Shown: in pieces, positions 16,253 to 23,551 of the stretch
Position numbering within the stretch: position 1 is the stretch's first letter
Layout: every line of letters starts with the position of its first letter
Origin: Bacillota bacterium
GTDB taxonomy: Bacteria > Bacillota > Clostridia > Oscillospirales > Acutalibacteraceae
Length of the DNA: 52,857 bases
Assembly: GCA_029007015.1 (NCBI GenBank)
Contig: JAQXHB010000111.1
Location: 1 to 52,857 of the forward strand
Direction of reading: 5' to 3'
The notes under the pieces: model-generated
The model's input: only the letters and a program-made list of their open reading frames with translations
Databases searched by the model: none
Told to the model about the DNA's origin: nothing
Translations under genes and position numbers: made by a program

Positions 16253-16324
16253 CTGTGTGCCGATTAACCGACCGCCGCGTCTGTCAGGGCGGCGCGGCAG
16301 ACGGCAAAAATATTTGCAAAAATA

Positions 16325-16353
16325 TTGACAAGCAGGGCCGACTGTATTATGAT
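16325..16353 (+). promoter_or_regulatory. Sigma-A promoter of the mgtE leader
   Basis: TTGACA (16325-16330) and TATGAT (16348-16353) are 17 bases apart. The predicted start near 16360 lies just before the M-box. Confidence 0.75.
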
Positions 16354-16365
16354 AAATATATATAT

Positions 16366-16515
16366 TCGGTAGGTAAGGCTACCGCAGGGATACGGACTGC
16401 TACCGCGAAGCAGTGGAGACACTGCAAGCCGGTCAACAGGCTATGTCGAAACCAAGGCATAATCTAACGCAGTTTCATCGCCCTGCGATGCTAAAGCCCG
16501 GACGGTGGCGCGCAT
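16366..16515 (+). promoter_or_regulatory. M-box (ykoK) magnesium riboswitch
   Basis: The conserved core is seen in order: CGGTAGGTAAGGCTACCG, CAGGGATACGGACTGC, CTACCGCGAAGCAGTGG, GGTCAACAGGCTATGTCG, CCAAGGCATAAT and GATGCTAAAGCCCGGACGG. These blocks match the Mg2+-sensing M-box. A terminator follows at 16548-16579 and the regulated gene is mgtE. The expected logic is that Mg2+ binding promotes termination. Confidence 0.93.
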
Positions 16516-16547
16516 TTTTGCGTGTAGTTTATTTGACAGCCATTATG

Positions 16548-16579
16548 CCGTGCCGATGTTTGGGCGCGGTTGTTTTTTT
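16548..16579 (+). terminator. Expression-platform terminator of the M-box
   Basis: CCGTGCC and GGGCGCGG form a 7-bp stem (one G-U pair) with a 7-base loop, followed by TTGTTTTTTT. It lies between the M-box and the first ribosome site. Confidence 0.82.
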
Positions 16580-16591
16580 GGAGGTGAATTT

Positions 16592-16666
16592 ATGGATGTT
16601 CCCGGGAATAGTAAGAAAACAGTAAAAATAACGGCAGACGCTCGCGGAACATTCATGTTCCCTTAA
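16592..16666 (+). CDS. Candidate 24-residue leader peptide upstream of mgtE
   Basis: A small ORF encoding MDVPGNSKKTVKITADARGT followed by FMFP. It starts 7 bases after GGAGGTG, a ribosome site at least as good as that of mgtE. It lies after the M-box terminator and ends 31 bases before mgtE. The reading frame contains the palindrome TTCCCGGGAA (16599-16608), and ATGTTCC near its start can pair with GGAACAT near its end. It could be a leader peptide, a small protein or a chance ORF. I know of no homologue. Confidence 0.4.
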   Translation: MDVPGNSKKTVKITADARGTFMFP

Positions 16667-16697
16667 GCGCCGCGCCGATTTGAACGGAGGCCGGCAA

Positions 16698-18032
16698 ATG
16701 TTAGAAGATATTTTACAACTGCTTGAACAAAAAGAATATGCGGCAGTCAGGCAACAACTGAGCACCCTTAACCCCATCGACACGGCCGTCATGCTGGAAG
16801 AAGCAAACGAGCGGCAGACCCTCATCATATTCCGTCTGCTGCCCAAGGAACTGGCGGCAAATACATTCGTTGAACTGTCAGCAGACCGCCAGGAGGCGCT
16901 CATCAAGGCTTTCAGCGACAGCGAGTTGGAGGAGGTTATCGACGAGTTATACCTCGACGATGCCGTCGACATTATTGAAGAAATGCCGGCAAATGTGGTG
17001 GCTCGCATACTGCGTCACACCGACGCCGACACTCGCATGCGCATTAACGAAGTGCTCAACTACCCCGACGACTGCGCCGGCAGTCTGATGACCATTGAGT
17101 ATGTCAGCCTGCGCGCCGATGTGACCGTCGCTGATGCCTTTTTGACCATTCGGCGCACCGGTATCGACAAAGAGACCATCTACACCTGCTATGTTGTCGG
17201 GCCCGACCGTCGGCTGATGGGCGTAGTGACGGCCAAGGCGCTGATGCTGGCCGACCCCGACAGCCTGATCAGCGAAATAATGGACACAAATGTCATCAGC
17301 GTGGGCACCCTTGAGGACAAGGAAGTGGTGGCGCAGACCTTCAGCAAGTACGACATGCTGGCACTGCCGGTGGTTGACGGCGAAAACAGGTTGGTCGGCA
17401 TTGTAACGGTTGACGACGCCATTGATGTCATGGAGGAGGAAGCCACCGAGGATATCGAAATGATGGCGGCCATTACGCCGACCGACAAGCCGTACATGAA
17501 AACCGGCGTGTTTGAAACCTGGCGCAAGCGTATTCCGTGGCTGTTGCTGCTCATGATATCAGCCACTTTCACCGGCAGTATCATTCAGTCATTCGAAGGC
17601 GCACTGGCGGCGTATGTGGTGCTGACCGCCTTCATCCCGATGCTGATGGACACCGGAGGCAACTCGGGCAGTCAGGCCAGCGTTTCGGTCATACGCGCAC
17701 TATCGCTGGGCGATGTTGAGACGCGTGATATTTTTGCTGTAATTTGGAAAGAATTCAGGGTGGCTCTGCTGTGCGGAGTTTCGCTGGCGGCGGCCAACTT
17801 TGTCAAAATTTTGCTCGTTGACCGCGTATCCGTCAGCGTGGCCGCCGTGGTGTGCATCACCCTATCGGTGACCGTCGTGGTGGCCAAGATTATCGGGTGC
17901 ACCCTGCCGATTTTGGCCAAGGCAATCAAGTTGGACCCGGCCGTCATGGCCAGCCCGTTCATCACCACCATCGTTGACGCAGTGTCACTGCTGGTCTACT
18001 TTGCAGTTGCATCGTCGGTTTTGGGAATATAA
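16698..18032 (+). CDS. mgtE: Magnesium transporter MgtE
   Basis: A 444-residue MgtE-type Mg2+ channel. It has an N-terminal superhelical domain (1-130, with the DDAVDIIEEMP stretch), two CBS domains (about 135-260) that sense cytoplasmic Mg2+, and a C-terminal membrane domain of five helices (about 280-444) with the family signature MLMDTGGNSGSQAS. I chose ATG 16698 because GGAGG lies 7 bases upstream; the TTG at 16680 overlaps no such site. Expression should be controlled by the M-box upstream. Confidence 0.95.
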   Translation: MLEDILQLLEQKEYAAVRQQLSTLNPIDTAVMLEEANERQTLIIFRLLPKELAANTFVELSADRQEALIKAFSDSELEEVIDELYLDDAVDIIEEMPANVVARILRHTDADTRMRINEVLNYPDDCAGSLMTIEYVSLRADVTVADAFLTIRRTGIDKETIYTCYVVGPDRRLMGVVTAKALMLADPDSLISEIMDTNVISVGTLEDKEVVAQTFSKYDMLALPVVDGENRLVGIVTVDDAIDVMEEEATEDIEMMAAITPTDKPYMKTGVFETWRKRIPWLLLLMISATFTGSIIQSFEGALAAYVVLTAFIPMLMDTGGNSGSQASVSVIRALSLGDVETRDIFAVIWKEFRVALLCGVSLAAANFVKILLVDRVSVSVAAVVCITLSVTVVVAKIIGCTLPILAKAIKLDPAVMASPFITTIVDAVSLLVYFAVASSVLGI

Positions 18033-18033
18033 A

Positions 18034-18092
18034 AAACGCCCCTCTGCGGCGGCTAACCTTATCGGTTTGCGCACACAGAGGGGTGTGTTTTT
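18034..18092. terminator. Terminator region between mgtE and the converging membrane-protein gene
   Basis: CCCCTCTG and CAGAGGGG form a long-looped stem. T runs follow on the plus strand (GTGTTTTTA) and on the minus strand (TTTTTT), so it can serve both directions. Confidence 0.7.
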
Positions 18093-18098
18093 ATATTC

Positions 18099-18698
18099 CT
18101 ACTTTTTCTTTGGCAGGGCCATCAGGTTTTGCAGAATCTTGATTACCGCTACAACCATCAGTCCGGCCGCAACAAAGCAAACGGCATACACAACCGCCCA
18201 CATCACAGCGGCCAGCATCGACTGAACCGACACGGTCTGATAGGCGTATGTTTTGTTGAATATGGACAGAATTTGGGCAATAAATGACACAGGGGACATT
18301 GCAAACAGCAGATACGAAATGACGCGAAGTGCAATGCAGACGGTGCGCCCACTGTCGGTGTAAAGGCCGCCGCGCTGTATACTGAGCGTCATCGGCGCGA
18401 GCGGCGGGCGAATATCGGCCGCTGTGTCAGACGAGACGGGCGGCTGAACCGCATGTGCATCTTGCGGCGGAACGGAAACGGACGGAGCCGGCGCCGGCTG
18501 TGCCGCAGGGGAAAAGGCCGGCGGAGTCGCCTGCTGAGGCGGCTCAGGCTCGGTCGGAGCGGCCGTAGCGGCTTGAGACGCTGTATGTCCTGCACGCCAG
18601 TCGAACTGATTGTTCTCCAACTGCGTCGGCTGTGACGGCGCCGCAGTTTCCGGCAGTACAACGCTGACCGTATCCGTCGTTTTATCTTTTTTTGCCAT
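18099..18698 (-). CDS. Hypothetical proline/alanine-rich membrane protein
   Basis: A 199-residue protein of unknown function. The N-terminal 110 residues are low complexity, rich in Pro, Ala, Gln and Glu and probably disordered. The C-terminal part holds two hydrophobic segments (about 120-150 and 160-188), ending in LPKKK. I chose the MAKKDK start because GGGGG lies 8 bases upstream; longer starts exist at 18704 and 18722. It follows serS by 40 bases and may be co-transcribed. No domain was recognised. Confidence 0.6.
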   Translation of the reverse strand: MAKKDKTTDTVSVVLPETAAPSQPTQLENNQFDWRAGHTASQAATAAPTEPEPPQQATPPAFSPAAQPAPAPSVSVPPQDAHAVQPPVSSDTAADIRPPLAPMTLSIQRGGLYTDSGRTVCIALRVISYLLFAMSPVSFIAQILSIFNKTYAYQTVSVQSMLAAVMWAVVYAVCFVAAGLMVVAVIKILQNLMALPKKK

Positions 18699-18738
18699 CG
18701 TCATTGCCCCCGATTGGTACAAATAGTCAAATAATTAC

Positions 18739-20022
18739 TTACAGTGCATTGTCGGCGGTTATACGGTCAACGCCCATGTACGGACGAAGCACCTCGGGCA
18801 CAGTGACCGAACCGTCATCGTTCTGGTAATTCTCCAGTATTGCGGCAACAGTGCGGCCGATAGCCACGCCGGAGCCGTTGAGGGTGTGAACCAGTTGCGC
18901 CTTATCCTTCGGGTCGCGCTTGAAGCGGATGGCCGCACGGCGAGCCTGGAAGTCCTCAAAGTTGGAGCAACTCGAAATCTCGACATAACGGCCGTAGGAC
19001 GGCATCCACACCTCGATATCGTAGGTCTTGGCCGATGAAAATCCGAGGTCGCCGCTGCACAGACTTACCACGCGGTATGGCAGTCCCAGCCCCTGCAAAA
19101 CGCGCTCAGCGTCATGGGTGAGCGACTCCAGTTCCTCGTATGAGTTCTCGGGGTCAGCAAACTTGACCAGTTCCACCTTGTTGAACTGGTGCTGGCGAAT
19201 GAGGCCGCGCGTGTCGCGTCCGGCTGAGCCGGCCTCGGCGCGGAAGCAGGCCGAATAGGCGCAGTACTTGATGGGCAACTGCTTGCCGTCAAGTATTTCG
19301 TCGCGGTGCATATTGGTCACCGGCACCTCGGCCGTCGGGATGAGGAAGTAGTCGTTGGTCAGTTTGAAGGCGTCCTCCTCGAACTTCGGCAATTGGCCGG
19401 TGCCCGTCATTGACGCACGGTTGACCATGAAGGGCGGAAATACCTCGGTGTAGCCGTGCTCGGTGTGGGTGTTCAGATAATAGTTTATGACAGCGCGCTC
19501 GAGGCGTGCGCCCAGCCCCTTGTAGAAGTGGAAACGGGCACCCGTAACCTTGGCGGCCGTCTCGGGGTCAAGTATGCCCAAATCGGCGCCGATGTCCCAG
19601 TGAGCCTTGGGCTCATAGTCAAACTTGGTCGGCTCGCCGCAACGGCGAACCTCCTCATTGTCGGCGTCGGATTTGCCCACCTTGACGCTATCGTGCGGAA
19701 CATTCGGTATGGTGTAGAGTATCTCCTTTTGCTTTGCCTCAAGTTCGGCCAGTTCAGCGTCCAACTCCTTGACGGCGGCGGCGCACTGCTTCATCTCAGC
19801 CAAAAGGTCGGATACATCCTTGCCCTCTTTCTTATACATGGGGATATTCTTGGAGGCGGTGTTCTGCTCTGACTTGAGCGCCTCACTCTTCATGGTGATT
19901 TCGCGGCGGCGCGCGTCAATCTCCAGCAGGCGGTCAATGGACTCGTCCAGATTGCCGCCGCGGTTGCGAACAGCCTGCTTGACCTTATCGGGATTGGCTT
20001 TGATGAATTTGATGTCTAACAT
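18739..20022 (-). CDS. serS: Seryl-tRNA synthetase
   Basis: A 427-residue class II synthetase that charges tRNA-Ser (and tRNA-Sec where present). It has an N-terminal long coiled-coil arm (about 25-100) that grips the tRNA variable arm. Motif 2 is CFRAEAGSAGRDTRG and motif 3 is NGSGVAIGRTVAAILEN. It lies 34 bases after parB. No T-box leader is visible, so it probably belongs to the parAB transcript. Confidence 0.96.
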   Translation of the reverse strand: MLDIKFIKANPDKVKQAVRNRGGNLDESIDRLLEIDARRREITMKSEALKSEQNTASKNIPMYKKEGKDVSDLLAEMKQCAAAVKELDAELAELEAKQKEILYTIPNVPHDSVKVGKSDADNEEVRRCGEPTKFDYEPKAHWDIGADLGILDPETAAKVTGARFHFYKGLGARLERAVINYYLNTHTEHGYTEVFPPFMVNRASMTGTGQLPKFEEDAFKLTNDYFLIPTAEVPVTNMHRDEILDGKQLPIKYCAYSACFRAEAGSAGRDTRGLIRQHQFNKVELVKFADPENSYEELESLTHDAERVLQGLGLPYRVVSLCSGDLGFSSAKTYDIEVWMPSYGRYVEISSCSNFEDFQARRAAIRFKRDPKDKAQLVHTLNGSGVAIGRTVAAILENYQNDDGSVTVPEVLRPYMGVDRITADNAL

Positions 20023-20056
20023 TTTCTATTACCGTCCTTTAATGAATTACTGTAAA

Positions 20057-20893
20057 TTATTGATTGCCGGCCAATCTGCGTGCCAGATCGGTCAGGTCAT
20101 CGTCTGAATAAAACTCAATTTCCAACTTGCCCTTGCCGTCGGAGCCGGTCACCCTGACGCGCCGTCCGAGTTCCTCCTTGAGCGCCAGTTCGACCTCTTT
20201 GTAATATCCCGCCATCGGCCGAGACTGCACATCGGCGCGGCGCGGCTTGCGCCCCACACGCTCAATGTCGCGCACGCTTGCACCGCGCAAGGCCAGTTCA
20301 AGCCCCTCCGCGCGGCTGTCACCGTCAAGATTTATCAGCGCGCGGGCGTGTCCGGCGGTGATATCGCCGCTCTTGACATGCTGTAAGATATCGTCGGGCA
20401 AGGCGAGCAGACGCAGTGCGTTTGCTACGGCGGGGCGTGATTTGCCCACGCTCTCGGCTACATCAGCCTGGGTCATGCCGAATTTGTCCATCAAATATTT
20501 GTAGCCCTCGGCCGCTTCAATGGCGTTGAGGTCCTCGCGCTGTAGGTTCTCGATAAGCGCCAGTTCCATGCACTCGGTGTCGCTCATTTCGCGTATGATG
20601 ACCGGCACACTGTCAAGTCCGGCCATGCGGCACGCGCGCCAGCGGCGCTCGCCGGCCACAATTTGGTATGTGGAGTTGGGCATCGGCCGCACGGTGATGG
20701 GCTGTAACAGCCCGTGACGGCTGATTGAATCGGCCAGTTCAGCCAACGCGTCGGCGTCAAACTCCTTGCGCGGCTGGTCGCGGTTGGGCTCGATTTCGCT
20801 CAGTCGCAAAGTGGTCGGTGACGCGGAATCGCTTGCATTGTCGCTGAACAGCGACTCAAGCCCGCGACCAAGTCCCTTCTTTTTAACAGCCAA
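20057..20893 (-). CDS. parB: Chromosome partitioning protein ParB (Spo0J)
   Basis: A 278-residue ParB CTPase that loads on parS and spreads. The N-terminal VKKKGLGRGLESLF is the ParA-stimulating tail. The CTP-binding motif is GERRWRA, the helix-turn-helix includes TQADVAESVGKSRPAVANAL, and the C-terminus holds the dimerisation domain. Specificity positions read R, A, A, G in the helix-turn-helix region (GKSRPAVANALRLLA, TAGHAR), the parS-type pattern. It follows parA by 14 bases. Perfect parS sites lie at 21876 and 23923. Confidence 0.95.
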   Translation of the reverse strand: MAVKKKGLGRGLESLFSDNASDSASPTTLRLSEIEPNRDQPRKEFDADALAELADSISRHGLLQPITVRPMPNSTYQIVAGERRWRACRMAGLDSVPVIIREMSDTECMELALIENLQREDLNAIEAAEGYKYLMDKFGMTQADVAESVGKSRPAVANALRLLALPDDILQHVKSGDITAGHARALINLDGDSRAEGLELALRGASVRDIERVGRKPRRADVQSRPMAGYYKEVELALKEELGRRVRVTGSDGKGKLEIEFYSDDDLTDLARRLAGNQ

Positions 20894-20907
20894 AAATATC
20901 TCTCCTT

Positions 20908-21672
20908 TTATCCTTGCTTATTTATAATCTCGGCGGCCAGACTGTCATAGGCCATCGCCCCTTTGTTACTGCGGTCAAAGTACTGAATGGGCTGGCCGTA
21001 ACTGGGCGCCTCGGACAGCCGCACGGTGCGCGGTATGACGGTGGAATAGACCTTTTTCGGAAAAAACCGCTTGACTTCGCTGACCACTTGCTGTGTCAAA
21101 TTAAGGCGGCCGTCATACATGGTCAGCAGCACGCCGTCCAGTTCAAGTTGCGGATTGTACCTCTGCTTGACCAGCCGTATGGTGGACATCAGTTGCGACA
21201 AGCCCTCCAGCGCGTAGTATTCGCACTGAATGGGCACAAGCACGGTGTCGCTGGCCGTCAGCGCATTGAGTGTAATAAGCCCGAGCGACGGCGGACAGTC
21301 GAGCAATATGTAATCGTAACTCTCGCGCACCAGCGACAGAGCCGTTTTGAGCACCGTTTCGCGGTGAGGCACCTCAATCATCTCGATTTCAGCCCCGGCG
21401 AGGTCCATGTTGGCAGGCACCACGCTGACCTTCTCAAATGCCGTCTGCACCGCAGTATCAGCGATGGACGCGCCATTGATGAGCACATCGTAACTGGACA
21501 GTTTGAGACCGCGCTTGTTGATGCCCAGACCGCTGGTAGAATTGCCCTGCGGGTCAATATCGACCAGCAAAACCCGTTTGCCGGCCTTGCCGAGGCCGGC
21601 GGTCAAGTTGACAGCGGTGGTCGTTTTGCCGACGCCGCCCTTTTGATTAACGACCGATATTATCTTGCCCAC
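20908..21672 (-). CDS. parA: Chromosome partitioning ATPase ParA (Soj)
   Basis: A 254-residue ParA ATPase that works with ParB in origin segregation and in control of DnaA. The deviant Walker A motif is QKGGVGKTTTAVN, Walker A' is LVDIDPQGN, and Walker B is YILLDCPPSLG. The GTG at 21672 is chosen because AGGTG lies 5 bases upstream and MGKIISVVNQKGG is the normal N-terminus; the longer frame to 21834 is not needed. Confidence 0.95.
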   Translation of the reverse strand: MGKIISVVNQKGGVGKTTTAVNLTAGLGKAGKRVLLVDIDPQGNSTSGLGINKRGLKLSSYDVLINGASIADTAVQTAFEKVSVVPANMDLAGAEIEMIEVPHRETVLKTALSLVRESYDYILLDCPPSLGLITLNALTASDTVLVPIQCEYYALEGLSQLMSTIRLVKQRYNPQLELDGVLLTMYDGRLNLTQQVVSEVKRFFPKKVYSTVIPRTVRLSEAPSYGQPIQYFDRSNKGAMAYDSLAAEIINKQG

Positions 21673-21687
21673 ATTATCACCTGTAAA

Positions 21688-21735
21688 AAATGTTTGATTA
21701 ACATTTAGTATACCACACTTATGCGGCAATTTAAA
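21688..21735 (-). promoter_or_regulatory. Possible parA promoter with overlapping inverted repeat
   Basis: On the minus strand, TTTAAA (21730-21735) and TATACT (21707-21712) are 17 bases apart. Directly downstream, AAATGTT and AACATTT (21688-21706) form a 7-bp inverted repeat over the likely start point, a good place for a repressor. Confidence 0.45.
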
Positions 21736-21864
21736 GTCCATTTTGCCTTTTTTGGCAAAAAAAGAGCGGCCGAGCGAGATTGAGCCGTATGTAAGCGGTA
21801 AAACATGTGCCGCGGTGCAGTATAACGCCGTCAATTTGAACGGTCAGCAAGATTAAGACGCACC

Positions 21865-21898
21865 AAAAGGCGCCGTGTTTCACGTGAAACACAGCGCC
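21865..21898 (-). terminator. Noc terminator hairpin containing parS
   Basis: The 30-base palindrome 21869-21898 folds into a 15-bp stem on the minus transcript (one G-U pair), followed by TTTT at 21865-21868. It starts 5 bases after the noc stop codon. The parS site fills the stem centre. Confidence 0.65.
21876..21891. promoter_or_regulatory. parS centromere site 1
   Basis: TGTTTCACGTGAAACA is a perfect 16-bp match to the ParB-binding parS consensus. It lies between noc and parA. Confidence 0.95.
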
Positions 21899-21903
21899 GA
21901 AGT

Positions 21904-22728
21904 TTATTTGAACAGTGGCAGTTGCTGGCCGCCCTTGGGGATTATCACAGTGTATTTGATGAAATCGTCGTTTTCAACCTGGTCACAGCGCGCGTCCAGC
22001 CCTGAACGGCGCAGTGTGTCGACCGCTTTGGACAGCGTGTTGATGTAAATACGGTAGTCCTTGATTATGTGCAGGCGGACGGCCGGCTTGCGCTCGTCCT
22101 CTTTGCGCAGCAAACCGTCAATATAGCACTCGGCATCAGCCACACCCAAGCCGTTGGCGATTATGTGGTCGAGCGCTTCTACGCGCAGGCCTTCATCGTC
22201 GATTTTGAGCAGCACGCGGGCATGGCGCTCGGTCAGGCGCGCCGAAACAATGCGCTCGCGCTCGGCAGGAGACAGTTTGAGCAGACGCAATTTGTTGGCC
22301 ACCGTCGACTGCGCCTTACCGAGGCGGGCCGCCGCCTCCGACTGGGTCATGTTCCACTCGCGCATCATGCGCAATATGCCCTCGGCCTCCTCAAAAGGGG
22401 ACAAGTCCTGCCGCTGCATATTCTCAATCAGGCCGAGCAGTGCCGAGCGTCGGTCGTCGGCCGTATGTACCACACACGGAATTTCGGCCAGTCCGGCAAT
22501 TCGCGCGGCGCGCAGTCGTCTTTCACCGGCAATCAACTCGTAACAGCCGTCATCCAGCCGCCGTACGGCAATGGGTTGAAGCAGCCCGTTTTTGCGTATA
22601 GAGTCGGCCAAATTTTCCAGTTCCGCCACATCAAAACTGCGGCGCGGTTGAAACGGACTCGGCATTATCAGCCCGATAGGCACCGTTGTCAGTTTCACCT
22701 TTCTTTTCGCACTTCTGAATGTCTGCAT
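21904..22728 (-). CDS. noc: Nucleoid occlusion protein Noc (ParB paralogue)
   Basis: A 274-residue ParB-family CTPase distinct from ParB downstream. The CTP motif is GERRLRA and the helix-turn-helix contains SEAAARLGKAQSTVANKL. At the four positions that separate Noc from ParB (Caulobacter ParB numbering 173, 179, 184, 201) it reads Q, K, K, R, close to the Noc set Q, K, N, R. Noc binds NBS sites and the membrane to block division over the nucleoid; an N-terminal amphipathic helix is not obvious here. The start is placed at MQTFRSAK (22728); the longer frame overlaps rsmG. Gene order rsmG-noc-parA-parB matches Bacillus. Confidence 0.88.
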   Translation of the reverse strand: MQTFRSAKRKVKLTTVPIGLIMPSPFQPRRSFDVAELENLADSIRKNGLLQPIAVRRLDDGCYELIAGERRLRAARIAGLAEIPCVVHTADDRRSALLGLIENMQRQDLSPFEEAEGILRMMREWNMTQSEAAARLGKAQSTVANKLRLLKLSPAERERIVSARLTERHARVLLKIDDEGLRVEALDHIIANGLGVADAECYIDGLLRKEDERKPAVRLHIIKDYRIYINTLSKAVDTLRRSGLDARCDQVENDDFIKYTVIIPKGGQQLPLFK

Positions 22729-22834
22729 AAAAAATCGCCTCACTCTGTCCTTTTGGGACAAGTATAGGGCGATTTTTGAGCAATATTCAACTGAAATCGG
22801 TCGAGCGAAAATCGGCTTTTTCTCTGTTAAACTG

Positions 22835-23551
22835 TTAAACGAGAGGGAATTTGGCAATTTTGGCCGATTTTCTGGGGTAGGCTGTCGGCGTTTGCGACCG
22901 TTTATTGACCACGGCGATACAGCGCCTGCTGCCGTCGGGCAGGGTGAAGTCGCTCGTTTTATCAAGCAGGCCGCCCATGGTCTCGATGGCCTTTTTGGCA
23001 CCGTCCAGTTCTTCGGGCAGTGACGGCCCCTTGAGCGCCACAAAACTGCCGCCCACCTTAACAAATCCAAGGCAGTACTCGCTGAGTTCGCGCATATTCG
23101 CCACAGCGCGTGCGGTGGCGAAATCGTACTGCTCGCGCATGTCGGGACGCGCCGCCGCATCCTCTGCACGCATATGAACAGCACTGACCGTCAGCGCCAG
23201 TTCATCTGCCACTGCCGACAAAAAGTTTACCCGCTTGCCGGTTGAGTCAAGGGCCGTGACCTGCATGTCGCCGCGTACGATAGCGATGGGCAGGGCAGGA
23301 AAGCCGGCGCCGCTGCCGACATCAATAAGCGACGCTCCCTCTGCCGGCTCGGCGGCGGCAAAGAAGGTCAGGCTGTCGGCAAAATGCCGCACGACAATGG
23401 CGTCGGGGTCGGTTATGGCCGTCAGGTTGAATTTTTGGTTCCACTCGAGCAACATGGCCGCATAACGGTCAAATTTGTCGGTCGCGCCGTCGGTTATCTC
23501 CACACCGAAAATGCCGGCGGTGCGCACAAGCAGTTCTTTTGAAATAATCAT
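22835..23551 (-). CDS. rsmG: 16S rRNA m7G527 methyltransferase RsmG
   Basis: A 238-residue SAM-dependent methyltransferase (GidB) that makes m7G at position 527 of 16S rRNA. The SAM-binding motif I is LIDVGSGAGFPALPIAI. The motifs VTALDSTGKRVNFL and FATARAVANMREL follow. I chose ATG 23551, which overlaps the mnmG stop (ATGA) and has AGGAG 6 bases upstream. Loss of this enzyme gives low-level streptomycin resistance in other bacteria. Confidence 0.94.
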   Translation of the reverse strand: MIISKELLVRTAGIFGVEITDGATDKFDRYAAMLLEWNQKFNLTAITDPDAIVVRHFADSLTFFAAAEPAEGASLIDVGSGAGFPALPIAIVRGDMQVTALDSTGKRVNFLSAVADELALTVSAVHMRAEDAAARPDMREQYDFATARAVANMRELSEYCLGFVKVGGSFVALKGPSLPEELDGAKKAIETMGGLLDKTSDFTLPDGSRRCIAVVNKRSQTPTAYPRKSAKIAKFPLV

